NCBI GenBank assembly: GCA_016208545.1
Contig: JACQXU010000030.1
Span: 1 to 8,105, forward strand
Length of the DNA: 8,105 nucleotides
Direction of reading: 5' to 3'
Origin: Candidatus Uhrbacteria bacterium
GTDB taxonomy: Bacteria > Patescibacteriota > Patescibacteriia > UBA9934 > GWF2-40-263
Under the pieces are notes generated by a model. That model did not search any database and was not told where the DNA came from. It saw only the letters and a list, made by a program, of their open reading frames with translations. Position numbers and translations under genes: made by a program. This document shows, piece after piece, positions 1 to 6,610 of this stretch; the first letter of the stretch is position 1, and each line of letters starts with the position of its first letter.

Positions 1-261
1 GACATACCGGCGTAACCGACTCTCTAGAAGAAGACGGCGACGATTACCGCGCCTTGATGAAGCGGAGGCCTGTGCCCTGTGTCTCGCCGAAAATGCGCAG
101 TACCCAGAGTCACCACTGTTTCGCTTGATCTCGCGAGAAACGGTGCTCGTACTTCTGCCAAGACGCACTGCGATGCTTGCATGGGATGCACCACAGGCCA
201 AACCAATGCTGATTTCCTCTCGTTCGCTGTCTGACAGACGAGAATAGGTGACTGTTTGCAT
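1..261 (-). CDS. IS30-family transposase, N-terminal part (runs off the left edge)
   Basis: The frame is open from ATG (261-259) to the window edge, giving 87 codons without a stop. The product begins MQTVTYSRLSDSEREEISIG and continues GASHASIAVRLGRSTSTVSR, then EIKRN. This is the N-terminal helix-turn-helix of IS30-family transposases: an 'LS..EREEI' start, then 'S...IA..LGRS.STVSREIKRN'. That domain binds the element's inverted repeats. The DDE catalytic domain would lie outside the window, so whether the transposase is intact cannot be judged. Base composition is clearly more GC-rich than the genes to the right, which fits a recent arrival. The start is the first ATG of the frame. The best Shine-Dalgarno candidate (GAGGTGA, 282-276) is 14 nt upstream and sits inside a hairpin. 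The family call is firm; the activity of the element is unknown. Confidence 0.88.
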   Translation of the reverse strand, partial: MQTVTYSRLSDSEREEISIGLACGASHASIAVRLGRSTSTVSREIKRNSGDSGYCAFSARHRAQASASSRRGNRRRLLLESRLRRYV

Positions 262-284
262 ACGAAGTGATGGTATCACCTCGT
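262..284 (-). promoter_or_regulatory. Hairpin covering the transposase Shine-Dalgarno
   Basis: On the minus strand, ACGAGGTGAT (284-275), loop ACC and ATCACTTCGT (271-262) form a 10-bp stem (one G-U pair) ending directly before the transposase ATG at 261. The stem contains the only Shine-Dalgarno-like sequence (GAGGTGA, 282-276) and also the TGA that ends the ABC frame (278-276). Hairpins that hide the ribosome site on read-through transcripts are a known way for insertion sequences to limit transposase made from neighbouring promoters. That role here is inferred from position. No T-run follows, so it is not a terminator. Confidence 0.5.
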
Positions 285-2069
285 TGCGCTAGATTGTTGA
301 CTCCAAGTAATAAATCCCCCAGCTTGAATCTCCCAAAGATCTTTGTAGATTCCTTTTTTGTGTTTAAGCAACTGTTCATGGGTTCCTTCATCAACTACAC
401 GTCCGTTATCAACAACTACAATTCGATCCATTTCCATAATCGTTGAAAGTCGATGCGCGATCACGATTGTTGTGCGCCCTTCCATTAAATCATGAAGCGC
501 TGTTTGAATTAACGCCTCTGATGCTGAATCAAGAGAAGATGTTGCTTCATCAAGAACAAGAATCGGAACATCTTTAAGAATCGCGCGCGCGATTGCAACA
601 CGCTGACGCTCCCCGCCGGAAAGTTTCACACCGCGCTCACCAACAAAAGTTTCATATCCGTTTTGAAGTTCAGAAATGAAATCATGGCATTGAGCTTTCT
701 TTGCCGCTGAAATCACTTCATCGTCAGTCGCGTCGCGACGACCGTATCGAAGATTGTCTATTATCGTTCTGTGGAATAAAATTGGTTCTTGAGGAACAAC
801 AGCAATTTGCGAACGCAAACTTTCTTGAGTAACTTTCGCGATATTTTGATTTCCAATAATAATTTTGCCGCGATCGATGTCATATAAACGCAATAACAAT
901 TTTGCGATTGTTGACTTCCCTGCTCCGGACGGTCCGACAAGTCCGACTTTTTCTCCTGGTTCAATCATGAGATTAAGACCTTTAAGAATTGAACGCGTCT
1001 CATTGAAATTGAAATACACATCGCGAAATTCAATACGACCATTTTGCGGATCAAGCGGTTTTGCATTGCGCGAATCAATCACATCCGGCATTGTTTCCAT
1101 AATTTCAACCATTTCATCGGCGTCCGCCAATGCTTCATAAGAATGTCGAATCAGCTTTCCAAAATCCCATAACTTATTAAAGAGTCCGACTAAATATCCT
1201 TGCACCAAAACAAAATCTCCGATCGTGAACGTTCCTTCTTTCCACAAGCGAACAGCAATGTACATCAATACAAACTCAATTCCGATCATGAGCAATGCTT
1301 GTCCAGCTTCCATAGATTCGTGCAAACGCCAAGTGAATGTTGCTAGACGACGATATTGTTCTGTTATCGCTTGGTACAACGTTCGCTCTTGCAAAGTACC
1401 GGTGAACAATTTTACGGTTGTGGCATTGGTGATTGAATCTGACAATACGCCCGTCGCTTCAGAATCAAATTGCGCTCTTTTTTTATCATAAGGATATTTA
1501 ATTAAAGAGAACCAAAAATTGATCAAGATAAAAAATATTGTCCACCCTGCGAGAATGAGTCCGATTATTGGATGACGAATTGTGAGTACAACAACAAATC
1601 CAACCAGAATAATCGTGAGCGGAAAAAATCTCCAGATCAATTGGTCAACCAATACATCAAACGATCGTTCCAGTCTTCCAACTTTTCGCACAAGTGAACC
1701 GGCGAAATGATCGAGAAAGAAACGATGAGAATGTGTGTGCAATACCGACAGCGCTGAACGGGAAAGATCAACAATAACCTGCGGATTACGCCAAGACATG
1801 AAGAATCCTGAAGTTCTCCAAGCAACCCATGAAAGGAAATGAAAACCCATGATCGTTAATATAACTCGAATTAGAATAGATGTTTGATCATTTTGATCAA
1901 ACATCGCGACAGAAATTAAATCAAAAAACTTTTTATAATAAAAAGGGATGATGATTTCTGTTCCGCTTGCAAACAAAACAGCAAGTATGATCGCAAAAAA
2001 CGACCATTTGTACGGACGAACATGTTGCCAATATATTTTCAATATGGATTTGATTTGAATTTTTTCCAT
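276..2069 (-). CDS. ABC exporter, fused membrane and ATPase domains (MsbA/multidrug type)
   Basis: The 597-residue half-transporter would act as a homodimer or heterodimer exporting lipids, drugs or peptides across the inner membrane. The substrate cannot be read from the sequence. The N-terminal 1-325 carries about six hydrophobic segments (near 22-45, 66-92, 147-163, 168-190, 257-275, 283-300), an ABC_membrane domain. The ATPase domain follows from about 345: aromatic A-loop near 352, Walker A GPSGAGKST (379-387), Q-loop Q427, signature LSGGE (483-487), Walker B ILVLDE ending D507/E508, and H-loop H539. All are intact. The frame is open upstream to 2375, but the protein-like part and a good ribosome site (AGGAG, 2079-2075) fix the start at ATG 2069-2067. 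The C-terminus is odd. After the usual 'LWEIQAGGFI' ending, the last ~10 residues (TWSQQSSATR) and the TGA appear to come from the adjoining IS30 end. The ATPase core is untouched, so it is probably functional. Confidence 0.93.
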   Translation of the reverse strand: MEKIQIKSILKIYWQHVRPYKWSFFAIILAVLFASGTEIIIPFYYKKFFDLISVAMFDQNDQTSILIRVILTIMGFHFLSWVAWRTSGFFMSWRNPQVIVDLSRSALSVLHTHSHRFFLDHFAGSLVRKVGRLERSFDVLVDQLIWRFFPLTIILVGFVVVLTIRHPIIGLILAGWTIFFILINFWFSLIKYPYDKKRAQFDSEATGVLSDSITNATTVKLFTGTLQERTLYQAITEQYRRLATFTWRLHESMEAGQALLMIGIEFVLMYIAVRLWKEGTFTIGDFVLVQGYLVGLFNKLWDFGKLIRHSYEALADADEMVEIMETMPDVIDSRNAKPLDPQNGRIEFRDVYFNFNETRSILKGLNLMIEPGEKVGLVGPSGAGKSTIAKLLLRLYDIDRGKIIIGNQNIAKVTQESLRSQIAVVPQEPILFHRTIIDNLRYGRRDATDDEVISAAKKAQCHDFISELQNGYETFVGERGVKLSGGERQRVAIARAILKDVPILVLDEATSSLDSASEALIQTALHDLMEGRTTIVIAHRLSTIMEMDRIVVVDNGRVVDEGTHEQLLKHKKGIYKDLWEIQAGGFITWSQQSSATR

Positions 2070-2074
2070 AATTT

Positions 2075-2079
2075 CTCCT
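2075..2079 (-). promoter_or_regulatory. Ribosome binding site that fixes the ABC exporter start
   Basis: AGGAG lies 5 nt before ATG 2069-2067. It is one of the few clear Shine-Dalgarno sites in the window. It decides between this start and in-frame starts up to 2375, which would translate the whole structured element. About 64 nt of AT-rich leader separate the ATG from the structured element (2070-2133). This leader holds only a weak AT-only inverted repeat and no clear terminator. Confidence 0.8.
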
Positions 2080-2133
2080 TTTTTATTCTCTCTCAAACTC
2101 TTTCCGCCAAAAGCGACAAAAATTTTGTGTTTT

Positions 2134-2296
2134 ATGAACGGTTGCACATGTCGGAGGGAGTCGAGAAGGAGTAAAGAAGCCAACTCCTTGGCTTCGTACC
2201 TCCGAGACGGGTTGGACGATGTCTGGCTGAAAGCCAGACCGTACAACACCTGCGACGAAGAGTCCGCTGGCCCGGAGACATTGTGCAACCGTTCAT
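2134..2296 (-). ncRNA. Candidate structured RNA / palindromic element with pseudoknot
   Basis: This GC-rich segment sits in an AT-rich context between the rplU terminator and the ABC leader. Read on the minus strand, the ends pair perfectly: ATGAACGGTTGCAC (2296-2283) with GTGCAACCGTTCAT (2147-2134). After one bulged A, ATGTC (2281-2277) pairs with GACAT (2152-2148). Inside are an 8-bp hairpin (2239-2232 with 2228-2221) and a 7-bp hairpin GAAGCCA/TGGCTTC (2195-2189 with 2182-2176). The 6-nt loop of the second, AGGAGT (2188-2183), is fully complementary to ACTCCT (2172-2167), allowing an H-type pseudoknot. TCGGAGG (2205-2199) can pair with either the 5' CTCCG or the 3' CCTCCGA, giving alternative folds. 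I do not recognise a named family. 6S, SRP, tmRNA and RNase P hallmarks are absent; a raiA-type or similar RNA is possible but unsupported. The strand is inferred from the neighbours. A non-autonomous mobile element is the main alternative. Confidence 0.5.
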
Positions 2297-2302
2297 TTAT
2301 AG

Positions 2303-2329
2303 AAACAAAAGCGCCGCTTTTAGGCGGCG
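2303..2329 (-). terminator. Rho-independent terminator after rplU
   Basis: On the minus strand, CGCCGC (2329-2324), loop CTAAAA and GCGGCG (2317-2312) form a GC-only 6-bp stem followed by CTTTTGTTT. The loop contains the rplU TAA stop (2322-2320), so terminator and coding end overlap. It should end the tgt-to-rplU transcript. The structured element and the ABC gene would then need read-through or their own promoter. Confidence 0.8.
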
Positions 2330-2640
2330 ATTTGATCAATCTTGATCTTCGTGAAAGGCTGGCGATGCCCGACATTGCGTCGGTATCGAACTTTAGGCTT
2401 ATACTTGATCACGGAAACTTTTTTCGCGCGACCTTGTGCAAGCACAACAGCCTTCACTTTTACGCCGCTAACAGTAGGTTTCCCTACTTTTGTATCTTTT
2501 CCATCCAAATCTGAAACTAAAAGCGCATCAAATTCAACAGAAGAGCCAACTTCGTTTTCGAGTTTCTCTACGTTCAGTTCTTGTCCTTCTCCAACAAGAT
2601 ACTGTTTTCCTCCGGTTTGAATTACAGCAAGTTTCTTCAT
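2320..2640 (-). CDS. rplU: Large ribosomal subunit protein bL21
   Basis: The 106-residue protein matches the usual bL21 length (about 103). It starts MKKLAVIQTGGKQYLV, the family's N-terminal signature, and ends with the basic RNA-binding tail: KYKPKVRYRRNVGHRQPFT, then KIKI. bL21 binds 23S rRNA in the large subunit. AAAAGG lies 6 nt before the ATG, a usable ribosome site. It follows the DUF192 gene by 33 nt and is closed by the terminator at its own stop codon. In most bacteria rpmA (bL27) follows rplU directly; here it does not. Confidence 0.96.
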   Translation of the reverse strand: MKKLAVIQTGGKQYLVGEGQELNVEKLENEVGSSVEFDALLVSDLDGKDTKVGKPTVSGVKVKAVVLAQGRAKKVSVIKYKPKVRYRRNVGHRQPFTKIKIDQIAA

Positions 2641-2673
2641 ATTTCGCCTTTTATTACTAAGAACGAGAAAATT

Positions 2674-3111
2674 TTACTCTTTGCCCAAATCAATGTCAAG
2701 TTGGTCTCCAATACCTAAATTATGCGCTTTTACAAACCCAGCCGGAACTTCCAAAACACTGTCAACAGGAGTTGGCGGACGATAAATCGTCATTGGCGGA
2801 TTTTCAACTTGAACATCTGTTTCAAAACCAACGATTGTTTGATTATCAAGCCAAATTATATCAATCGGAAAAAACATTCCCTTCATCCAAAATGGAACTA
2901 GTGTTTCATTTTCGAATAAAAACAACATTGAAATCGGTTCTTTTTGTCCTGAAAGACCAAGTTTGAACTCAAACTCGTTGTCAGCAAAAAGAGGAGAAAG
3001 TTGAAAACCATCAGGAAATGTAATCACAACTTCATCTTTCGTCGAATTCGGAGTTTCCCTCAATGACATAAATAAAATTATACCCAGAATTATCAACGCA
3101 ATTATTATCAA
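2674..3111 (-). CDS. Membrane-tethered DUF192 (COG1430) protein
   Basis: The 145-residue protein has a hydrophobic N-terminal segment (about 1-15), with the rest presumably outside the membrane. The DUF192 domain covers about 46-142: 'LGLSGQ', 'MLFLFENE', FWMKGM (74-79), FPIDIIWLD (81-89), then 'VLEVPAGFVKAH' and 'GIGD'. The biochemical role of DUF192 is not established. The start is a TTG (3111-3109) whose last two bases begin the TGA stop of the upstream glycosyltransferase, so translation is probably coupled. There is no Shine-Dalgarno. The first ATG (codon 15) would remove the membrane segment and is less likely. Confidence 0.85.
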   Translation of the reverse strand: MIIIALIILGIILFMSLRETPNSTKDEVVITFPDGFQLSPLFADNEFEFKLGLSGQKEPISMLFLFENETLVPFWMKGMFFPIDIIWLDNQTIVGFETDVQVENPPMTIYRPPTPVDSVLEVPAGFVKAHNLGIGDQLDIDLGKE

Positions 3112-4076
3112 ACAAGTTTTTGTCTGCTTTGAAGAAAAAGCGTGCTGACACCAAACGCTGACGCAATGAAAATATAAATAAACACAACGCGTTTTTGTCC
3201 CAAACCAAGATCGAGCAAGCGATGATGTAAATGTTTCCGATCGCCGTGAAATATGTTTCTAATGCCGCCGGTTTTACAACGTCGAGCAACAACCCAAATC
3301 ACATCAAAAATCGGGATTCCCAGAACCAACAAAGCTGTTGCTAATTTTCCTCCAGAAATTACAGCGAGTGTTCCAAGAATAAATCCAACAAATGTGCTTC
3401 CGCCTTCTCCCAAAAAAATCGAAGCTGGATGAAAATTCCAAAAAAGAAATCCGAGGAACGCACCGATCGAAACTGCAGACAACAACGCGACATCAGGTTG
3501 AAAATAAGCCGCTGTCAGGGAAAGCAACATAACCATAAACGCACCAATCGTGCTTACGCTTGTGGCGAGCCCGTCCAGTCCGTCCAGAAATTTCGTTGTG
3601 TACATTACAATCATCATCCATACAAAAACCAAAATGTCAGATTGAAATGATGTTAGATAAATTATTCCGCCAAAAGGATTCGTTAATTTTTCCACTTCGA
3701 TTCCAGAACCAATTAAAATCAAAACAGCAAGAACCGGTGAAATAAAAGAAAGCCGCGGCGGTAAATCAAATCTGTCGTCGAGCGCTCCGCCAACCATGAG
3801 AATAAGTCCTCCAATCAACAAACCAATATAATGAAAAGATGTGATTTTTCCGTCTGTCAATTGCGACGAAGTCAAAAGCAAAACTATAAGCACAACCGCA
3901 AAGGCAATATAAATTGCAAGACCTCCAAGTCTTGCTGTAGTGCGAGTATGAATTTTCCTTGCTTGACTCGGACGATCAATAAAAGCTTTTCGAAACGCAA
4001 AATGTTTAACAAAAACCGTCGCAAAAAAAGAAATAGAAAATGCGATAATCGCCCAAATAAGAAGAATTATCATCAT
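3108..4076 (-). CDS. WecA/TagO-type polyprenyl-phosphate glycosyl-1-phosphate transferase
   Basis: This 322-residue, roughly ten-helix membrane enzyme belongs to the MraY/WecA family. It would transfer a sugar-1-phosphate (typically GlcNAc-1-P) from a UDP-sugar to undecaprenyl phosphate at the inner membrane, starting a cell-surface glycan. Visible motifs are GGALDDRFDLPPR (96-108, the DD pair at 100-101), FLDGLDGLA (163-171, the second Asp pair), FLGEGGSTFVGF (221-232) and HGDRKHLHHRLLDLG (277-291). The last is the WecA/TagO-type nucleotide-sugar loop, not the MraY form. The third motif is usually GDxGS; here a Glu (E224) replaces the Asp. The ATG overlaps the Clp-like gene's TGA as ATGA, and tandem stops follow its own TGA. 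The precise sugar is unknown. Confidence 0.9.
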   Translation of the reverse strand: MMIILLIWAIIAFSISFFATVFVKHFAFRKAFIDRPSQARKIHTRTTARLGGLAIYIAFAVVLIVLLLTSSQLTDGKITSFHYIGLLIGGLILMVGGALDDRFDLPPRLSFISPVLAVLILIGSGIEVEKLTNPFGGIIYLTSFQSDILVFVWMMIVMYTTKFLDGLDGLATSVSTIGAFMVMLLSLTAAYFQPDVALLSAVSIGAFLGFLFWNFHPASIFLGEGGSTFVGFILGTLAVISGGKLATALLVLGIPIFDVIWVVARRCKTGGIRNIFHGDRKHLHHRLLDLGLGQKRVVFIYIFIASAFGVSTLFLQSRQKLV

Positions 4077-6610
4077 AATTCTGCGGCTTTTTCAATTCGA
4101 ATTCCATCTGTTTCAAGGACGATCGTATCGCGGCGTTTAACTTCTTCCTCAAGAAGCGCATTTGCGATCGCATTATCAACTTCCTCTTGAACAAGACGCC
4201 GCAAAGGCCGCGCGCCAAACTCCGGATCGTAGCCTTTTTGAGCCAAATTCGTGATAACTTCGTCTTCTGCTCGAAGATGAATTCCTTTTGCTTCAAGACG
4301 CTGTGAAACTTTCTCGATAAGTCGGCGTGTAATTTCAACAATCTGTTCTTGCGTGAGCGGATGAAACACAATCACACCGTCAAAACGATTTAAAAGTTCT
4401 GGACGATACGAATTTTTTAATTCCTCTTCAAACTTTGTTATGTCTTGAATGAACTGTGTGCCAGCATTTGATGTTGAAATAATAATCGTATTTGTGAAAT
4501 CAATTGTGCGGCTTGATGTGTCAGTCAAACGTCCGTCGTCAAACACTTGCAAAAAAAGATTCAAAATATCAGGATGAGCTTTTTCAAATTCATCAAGTAA
4601 AATAAGTGCAAACGGTTTTTGACGAACAGATTCAGTGAGAAGATCAATCAAGCGCATCGAACTTTCTTTTTGTTGATATTCAGACATGTCAAAACGAATC
4701 ATGTTTTCTTCACTTCCAAAATATGATTCAGCAACGGTTTTTGCAAGTTCTGTTTTTCCAACTCCAGTTGGTCCGAGAAATAAAAATGTCGCGATCGGAC
4801 GTTTTTGACTGCTAAGTTGTGTTCGCGCACGCCGCAAAGCAGACGCAACAGCAATAACCGCTTCTTCTTGCCCGACAACCCGGTCATGCATTCGTTCTTC
4901 TAAATGCAGTAAAATATCTTTTTCTTTTTCTTCAACTTTTGTTGTTGGAATTCCTGTTTTTTCAGCAATGAGTTTCGCAACATCTTCATCTGTAACAATT
5001 GCGTCAGCACCTTTTGCCTTTACGACCATGAGCGCTGCTTCTTTTGCAAGTTCGATCGCTTTAAACGGCAAATAACTTTCATGCATGAAACGATCAGACA
5101 ATTGCACGATTTTTTCAATCGCCATGTAAGTGAACGTGACATTTTGCTGTGCCTCAATACCGAGAATTTTTGATTCAAGCACATGAATCGCTTCACGAGA
5201 TTCAGGTTCTGATACTAATACTTTTTGAAAAACACGACCTAACACCGAACGCTCAATTACAGATGTGTATCCTTCAAGAGTCGATGTCGCGATTGCAAAC
5301 GTTCCACTGCGAGAAAGAAAATCAACAAGAATTGGCGCGAAATCTTCTGTTAACTGATCCAAATCAACAAACGACAAAAGAATGTTGCCGGATCGAATTG
5401 CTTCATACAAAACTTGCATTAAACGCTCCTGGGCTTCGGCTGGCTGTGTGCCGGAAATTAGTTGTGGAATTGAAATTCGCACAAGCCGTTTATCTTGAAG
5501 TACAACTGGCACGCGTTCTTCTGCCATAAGCTGTGCGATGCCGTCCAAAATTGTTTCTTTTCCAACTCCATCAGGCCCGACAAGCACGACACTTTCTCGC
5601 CCGCCTTCGATTATGCGGAAAATTTCTTCCAATTCTTTTTCACGATCAACCAAAATCGGCAAACGGCCTTGAACAGCGGCTGTTGTCAAATCTTCTGAAA
5701 ACACGTCGAGAGTCGGGGTCGCGATTGCTGTCATTGCGCGATTCATTGCTCCAATTGGTTTAAACGATGCCGACCTCCGATATTCTTCATACCGTTCACG
5801 CATTTTTTCATGAATTCTTACCCATTCGACCATATTTTCAAGTTGTTCATTTGAAACTCCTTGATCGAAAAATAATTCTTGAATGAACTGATCGCGTTTG
5901 AACGCTTCAAAAAAAATTTCAACCGCTCCGACAGAATTACGGCTTTGCTGATACGAATTTGCAAACGCAGAAATAAGCGTCTGCTCTGATTCTTCTGATA
6001 AAGAAATTACTGTTCCAAGTTGGCGCGAAGCAAGACGGCGGCTAAGCGGATCTTTAATTTTTTCAAAACTAATTTGCAAACGTCCGAGAACAGCTGAAAC
6101 ATTTTCATCCGAAAGTGAAGAAACAAATAAATGAATAGGCTCGAGATCTGTATGACCAAACTGTTGTGTTAAAGAAAAAGCCGCATCAACAACAGCTTGT
6201 GCTGGTTGAGAAAAAAGCGGAGTGATATTTGTTTGTTCAACATCCAACTCAAAAGGAACTGGAGATGGAATAGTTTCTCTGATCAGACGACGTGGAATTT
6301 TTTCTTTTTGAGATTGCTTCTGCGCGATGTGATAAAAAGAAAGTAAACAAAAAATTACTGACAATAAAAATAAAAAAGCTTTCAAGTTCGGCTCAAACCA
6401 AAAAGACGATTCAAAAAAGAAAAAATCATTTGTTAGAGCGGCAAGAATGAGCAAGATAATAATTCCAAGTCCTGCGCAAAGTAAAAAAACAACTCCCAAA
6501 AGTTTTTCAGCTCGTTCTTGCGCAAGTCGCTTTTCAACAGCTTCTGTCGTAAGTTCCTGCGACCAGACGTATTGTTTTTTGCCTATTTTTATTGAAAACC
6601 TAGGAATCAT
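4073..6610 (-). CDS. Membrane-anchored ClpC/ClpB-like double AAA+ ATPase, degenerate
   Basis: The protein has 845 residues. Order: short cytoplasmic start; two transmembrane helices (about 38-60 and 77-94); a Clp_N-like repeat domain (about 130-265); a short charged helix (266-280); AAA+ D1 (about 296-545); AAA+ D2 (about 560-845). D1 has GPDGVGKE (345-352, Glu where Thr/Ser is expected). Its Walker B is D416 followed by L417 instead of Glu, and GTQPAEAQERL (387-397) stands where GT-KYRG-EFEERL is usual. D2 is catalytically complete: GPTGVGKT (613-620), LLDEFEKAHPD (671-681), sensor-1 N715, Arg finger R742, sensor-2 GARPLRR (799-805). However, D2 lacks the stretch with the GYVG pore loop (after MRLID, 652-656) and has a short connection after SNAGT where ClpC and ClpA carry the ClpP-docking loop. 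Family membership is certain. A role as a membrane-tethered remodelling or scaffold ATPase is inference. Confidence 0.92.
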   Translation of the reverse strand: MIPRFSIKIGKKQYVWSQELTTEAVEKRLAQERAEKLLGVVFLLCAGLGIIILLILAALTNDFFFFESSFWFEPNLKAFLFLLSVIFCLLSFYHIAQKQSQKEKIPRRLIRETIPSPVPFELDVEQTNITPLFSQPAQAVVDAAFSLTQQFGHTDLEPIHLFVSSLSDENVSAVLGRLQISFEKIKDPLSRRLASRQLGTVISLSEESEQTLISAFANSYQQSRNSVGAVEIFFEAFKRDQFIQELFFDQGVSNEQLENMVEWVRIHEKMRERYEEYRRSASFKPIGAMNRAMTAIATPTLDVFSEDLTTAAVQGRLPILVDREKELEEIFRIIEGGRESVVLVGPDGVGKETILDGIAQLMAEERVPVVLQDKRLVRISIPQLISGTQPAEAQERLMQVLYEAIRSGNILLSFVDLDQLTEDFAPILVDFLSRSGTFAIATSTLEGYTSVIERSVLGRVFQKVLVSEPESREAIHVLESKILGIEAQQNVTFTYMAIEKIVQLSDRFMHESYLPFKAIELAKEAALMVVKAKGADAIVTDEDVAKLIAEKTGIPTTKVEEKEKDILLHLEERMHDRVVGQEEAVIAVASALRRARTQLSSQKRPIATFLFLGPTGVGKTELAKTVAESYFGSEENMIRFDMSEYQQKESSMRLIDLLTESVRQKPFALILLDEFEKAHPDILNLFLQVFDDGRLTDTSSRTIDFTNTIIISTSNAGTQFIQDITKFEEELKNSYRPELLNRFDGVIVFHPLTQEQIVEITRRLIEKVSQRLEAKGIHLRAEDEVITNLAQKGYDPEFGARPLRRLVQEEVDNAIANALLEEEVKRRDTIVLETDGIRIEKAAEL

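Larger units (their letters stand above)
1..305 (-). mobile_element. IS30-family insertion sequence, one end only
   Basis: This comprises the transposase start plus its upstream end. IS30 elements carry terminal inverted repeats a few tens of bases long just outside the transposase gene. The sequence between the ABC gene body and the transposase ATG (minus strand GGAGTCAACAATCTAGCGCA) is a plausible terminal repeat. The outer boundary is estimated at about 300-310 because the other end is not in the window, so neither the repeat nor the target duplication can be confirmed. The element abuts the 3' end of the ABC exporter gene and is in the same orientation. Confidence 0.6.

Noticed and set aside
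2..246. Plus-strand open frame of about 81 codons.
   Set aside because: It lies opposite the transposase, has no recognisable protein features, and open frames are common by chance in GC-rich sequence.
1..275. The GC-rich left end first looked like a structured RNA such as RNase P (GAGGAAATC, many inverted repeats, a GCGGTAA hairpin).
   Set aside because: The conserved P4 strands are absent, and the minus-strand frame translates into a clear IS30 transposase helix-turn-helix.
2132..2296. A 54-codon minus-strand frame fills the structured element from ATG 2296 to TAA 2134-2132.
   Set aside because: The product is arginine-rich with no domain, there is no Shine-Dalgarno, and perfect stem pairing explains the sequence better. 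The shared MSPGxRT with the tgt insert keeps a coding origin as a remote option.
2134..2296. Simple miniature inverted-repeat transposable element.
   Set aside because: It is not excluded, but internal hairpins, a pseudoknot and arms that differ between copies while staying self-complementary fit a structured element better than fixed terminal repeats.
2295..2301. TATAAAT just before the structured element as a -10 box.
   Set aside because: Transcription would start inside the closing stem and no -35 lies at a suitable distance.
2070..2375. Upstream extension of the ABC frame (102 more codons).
   Set aside because: It would translate the structured element and the end of rplU. A good Shine-Dalgarno and the family N-terminus point to 2069.
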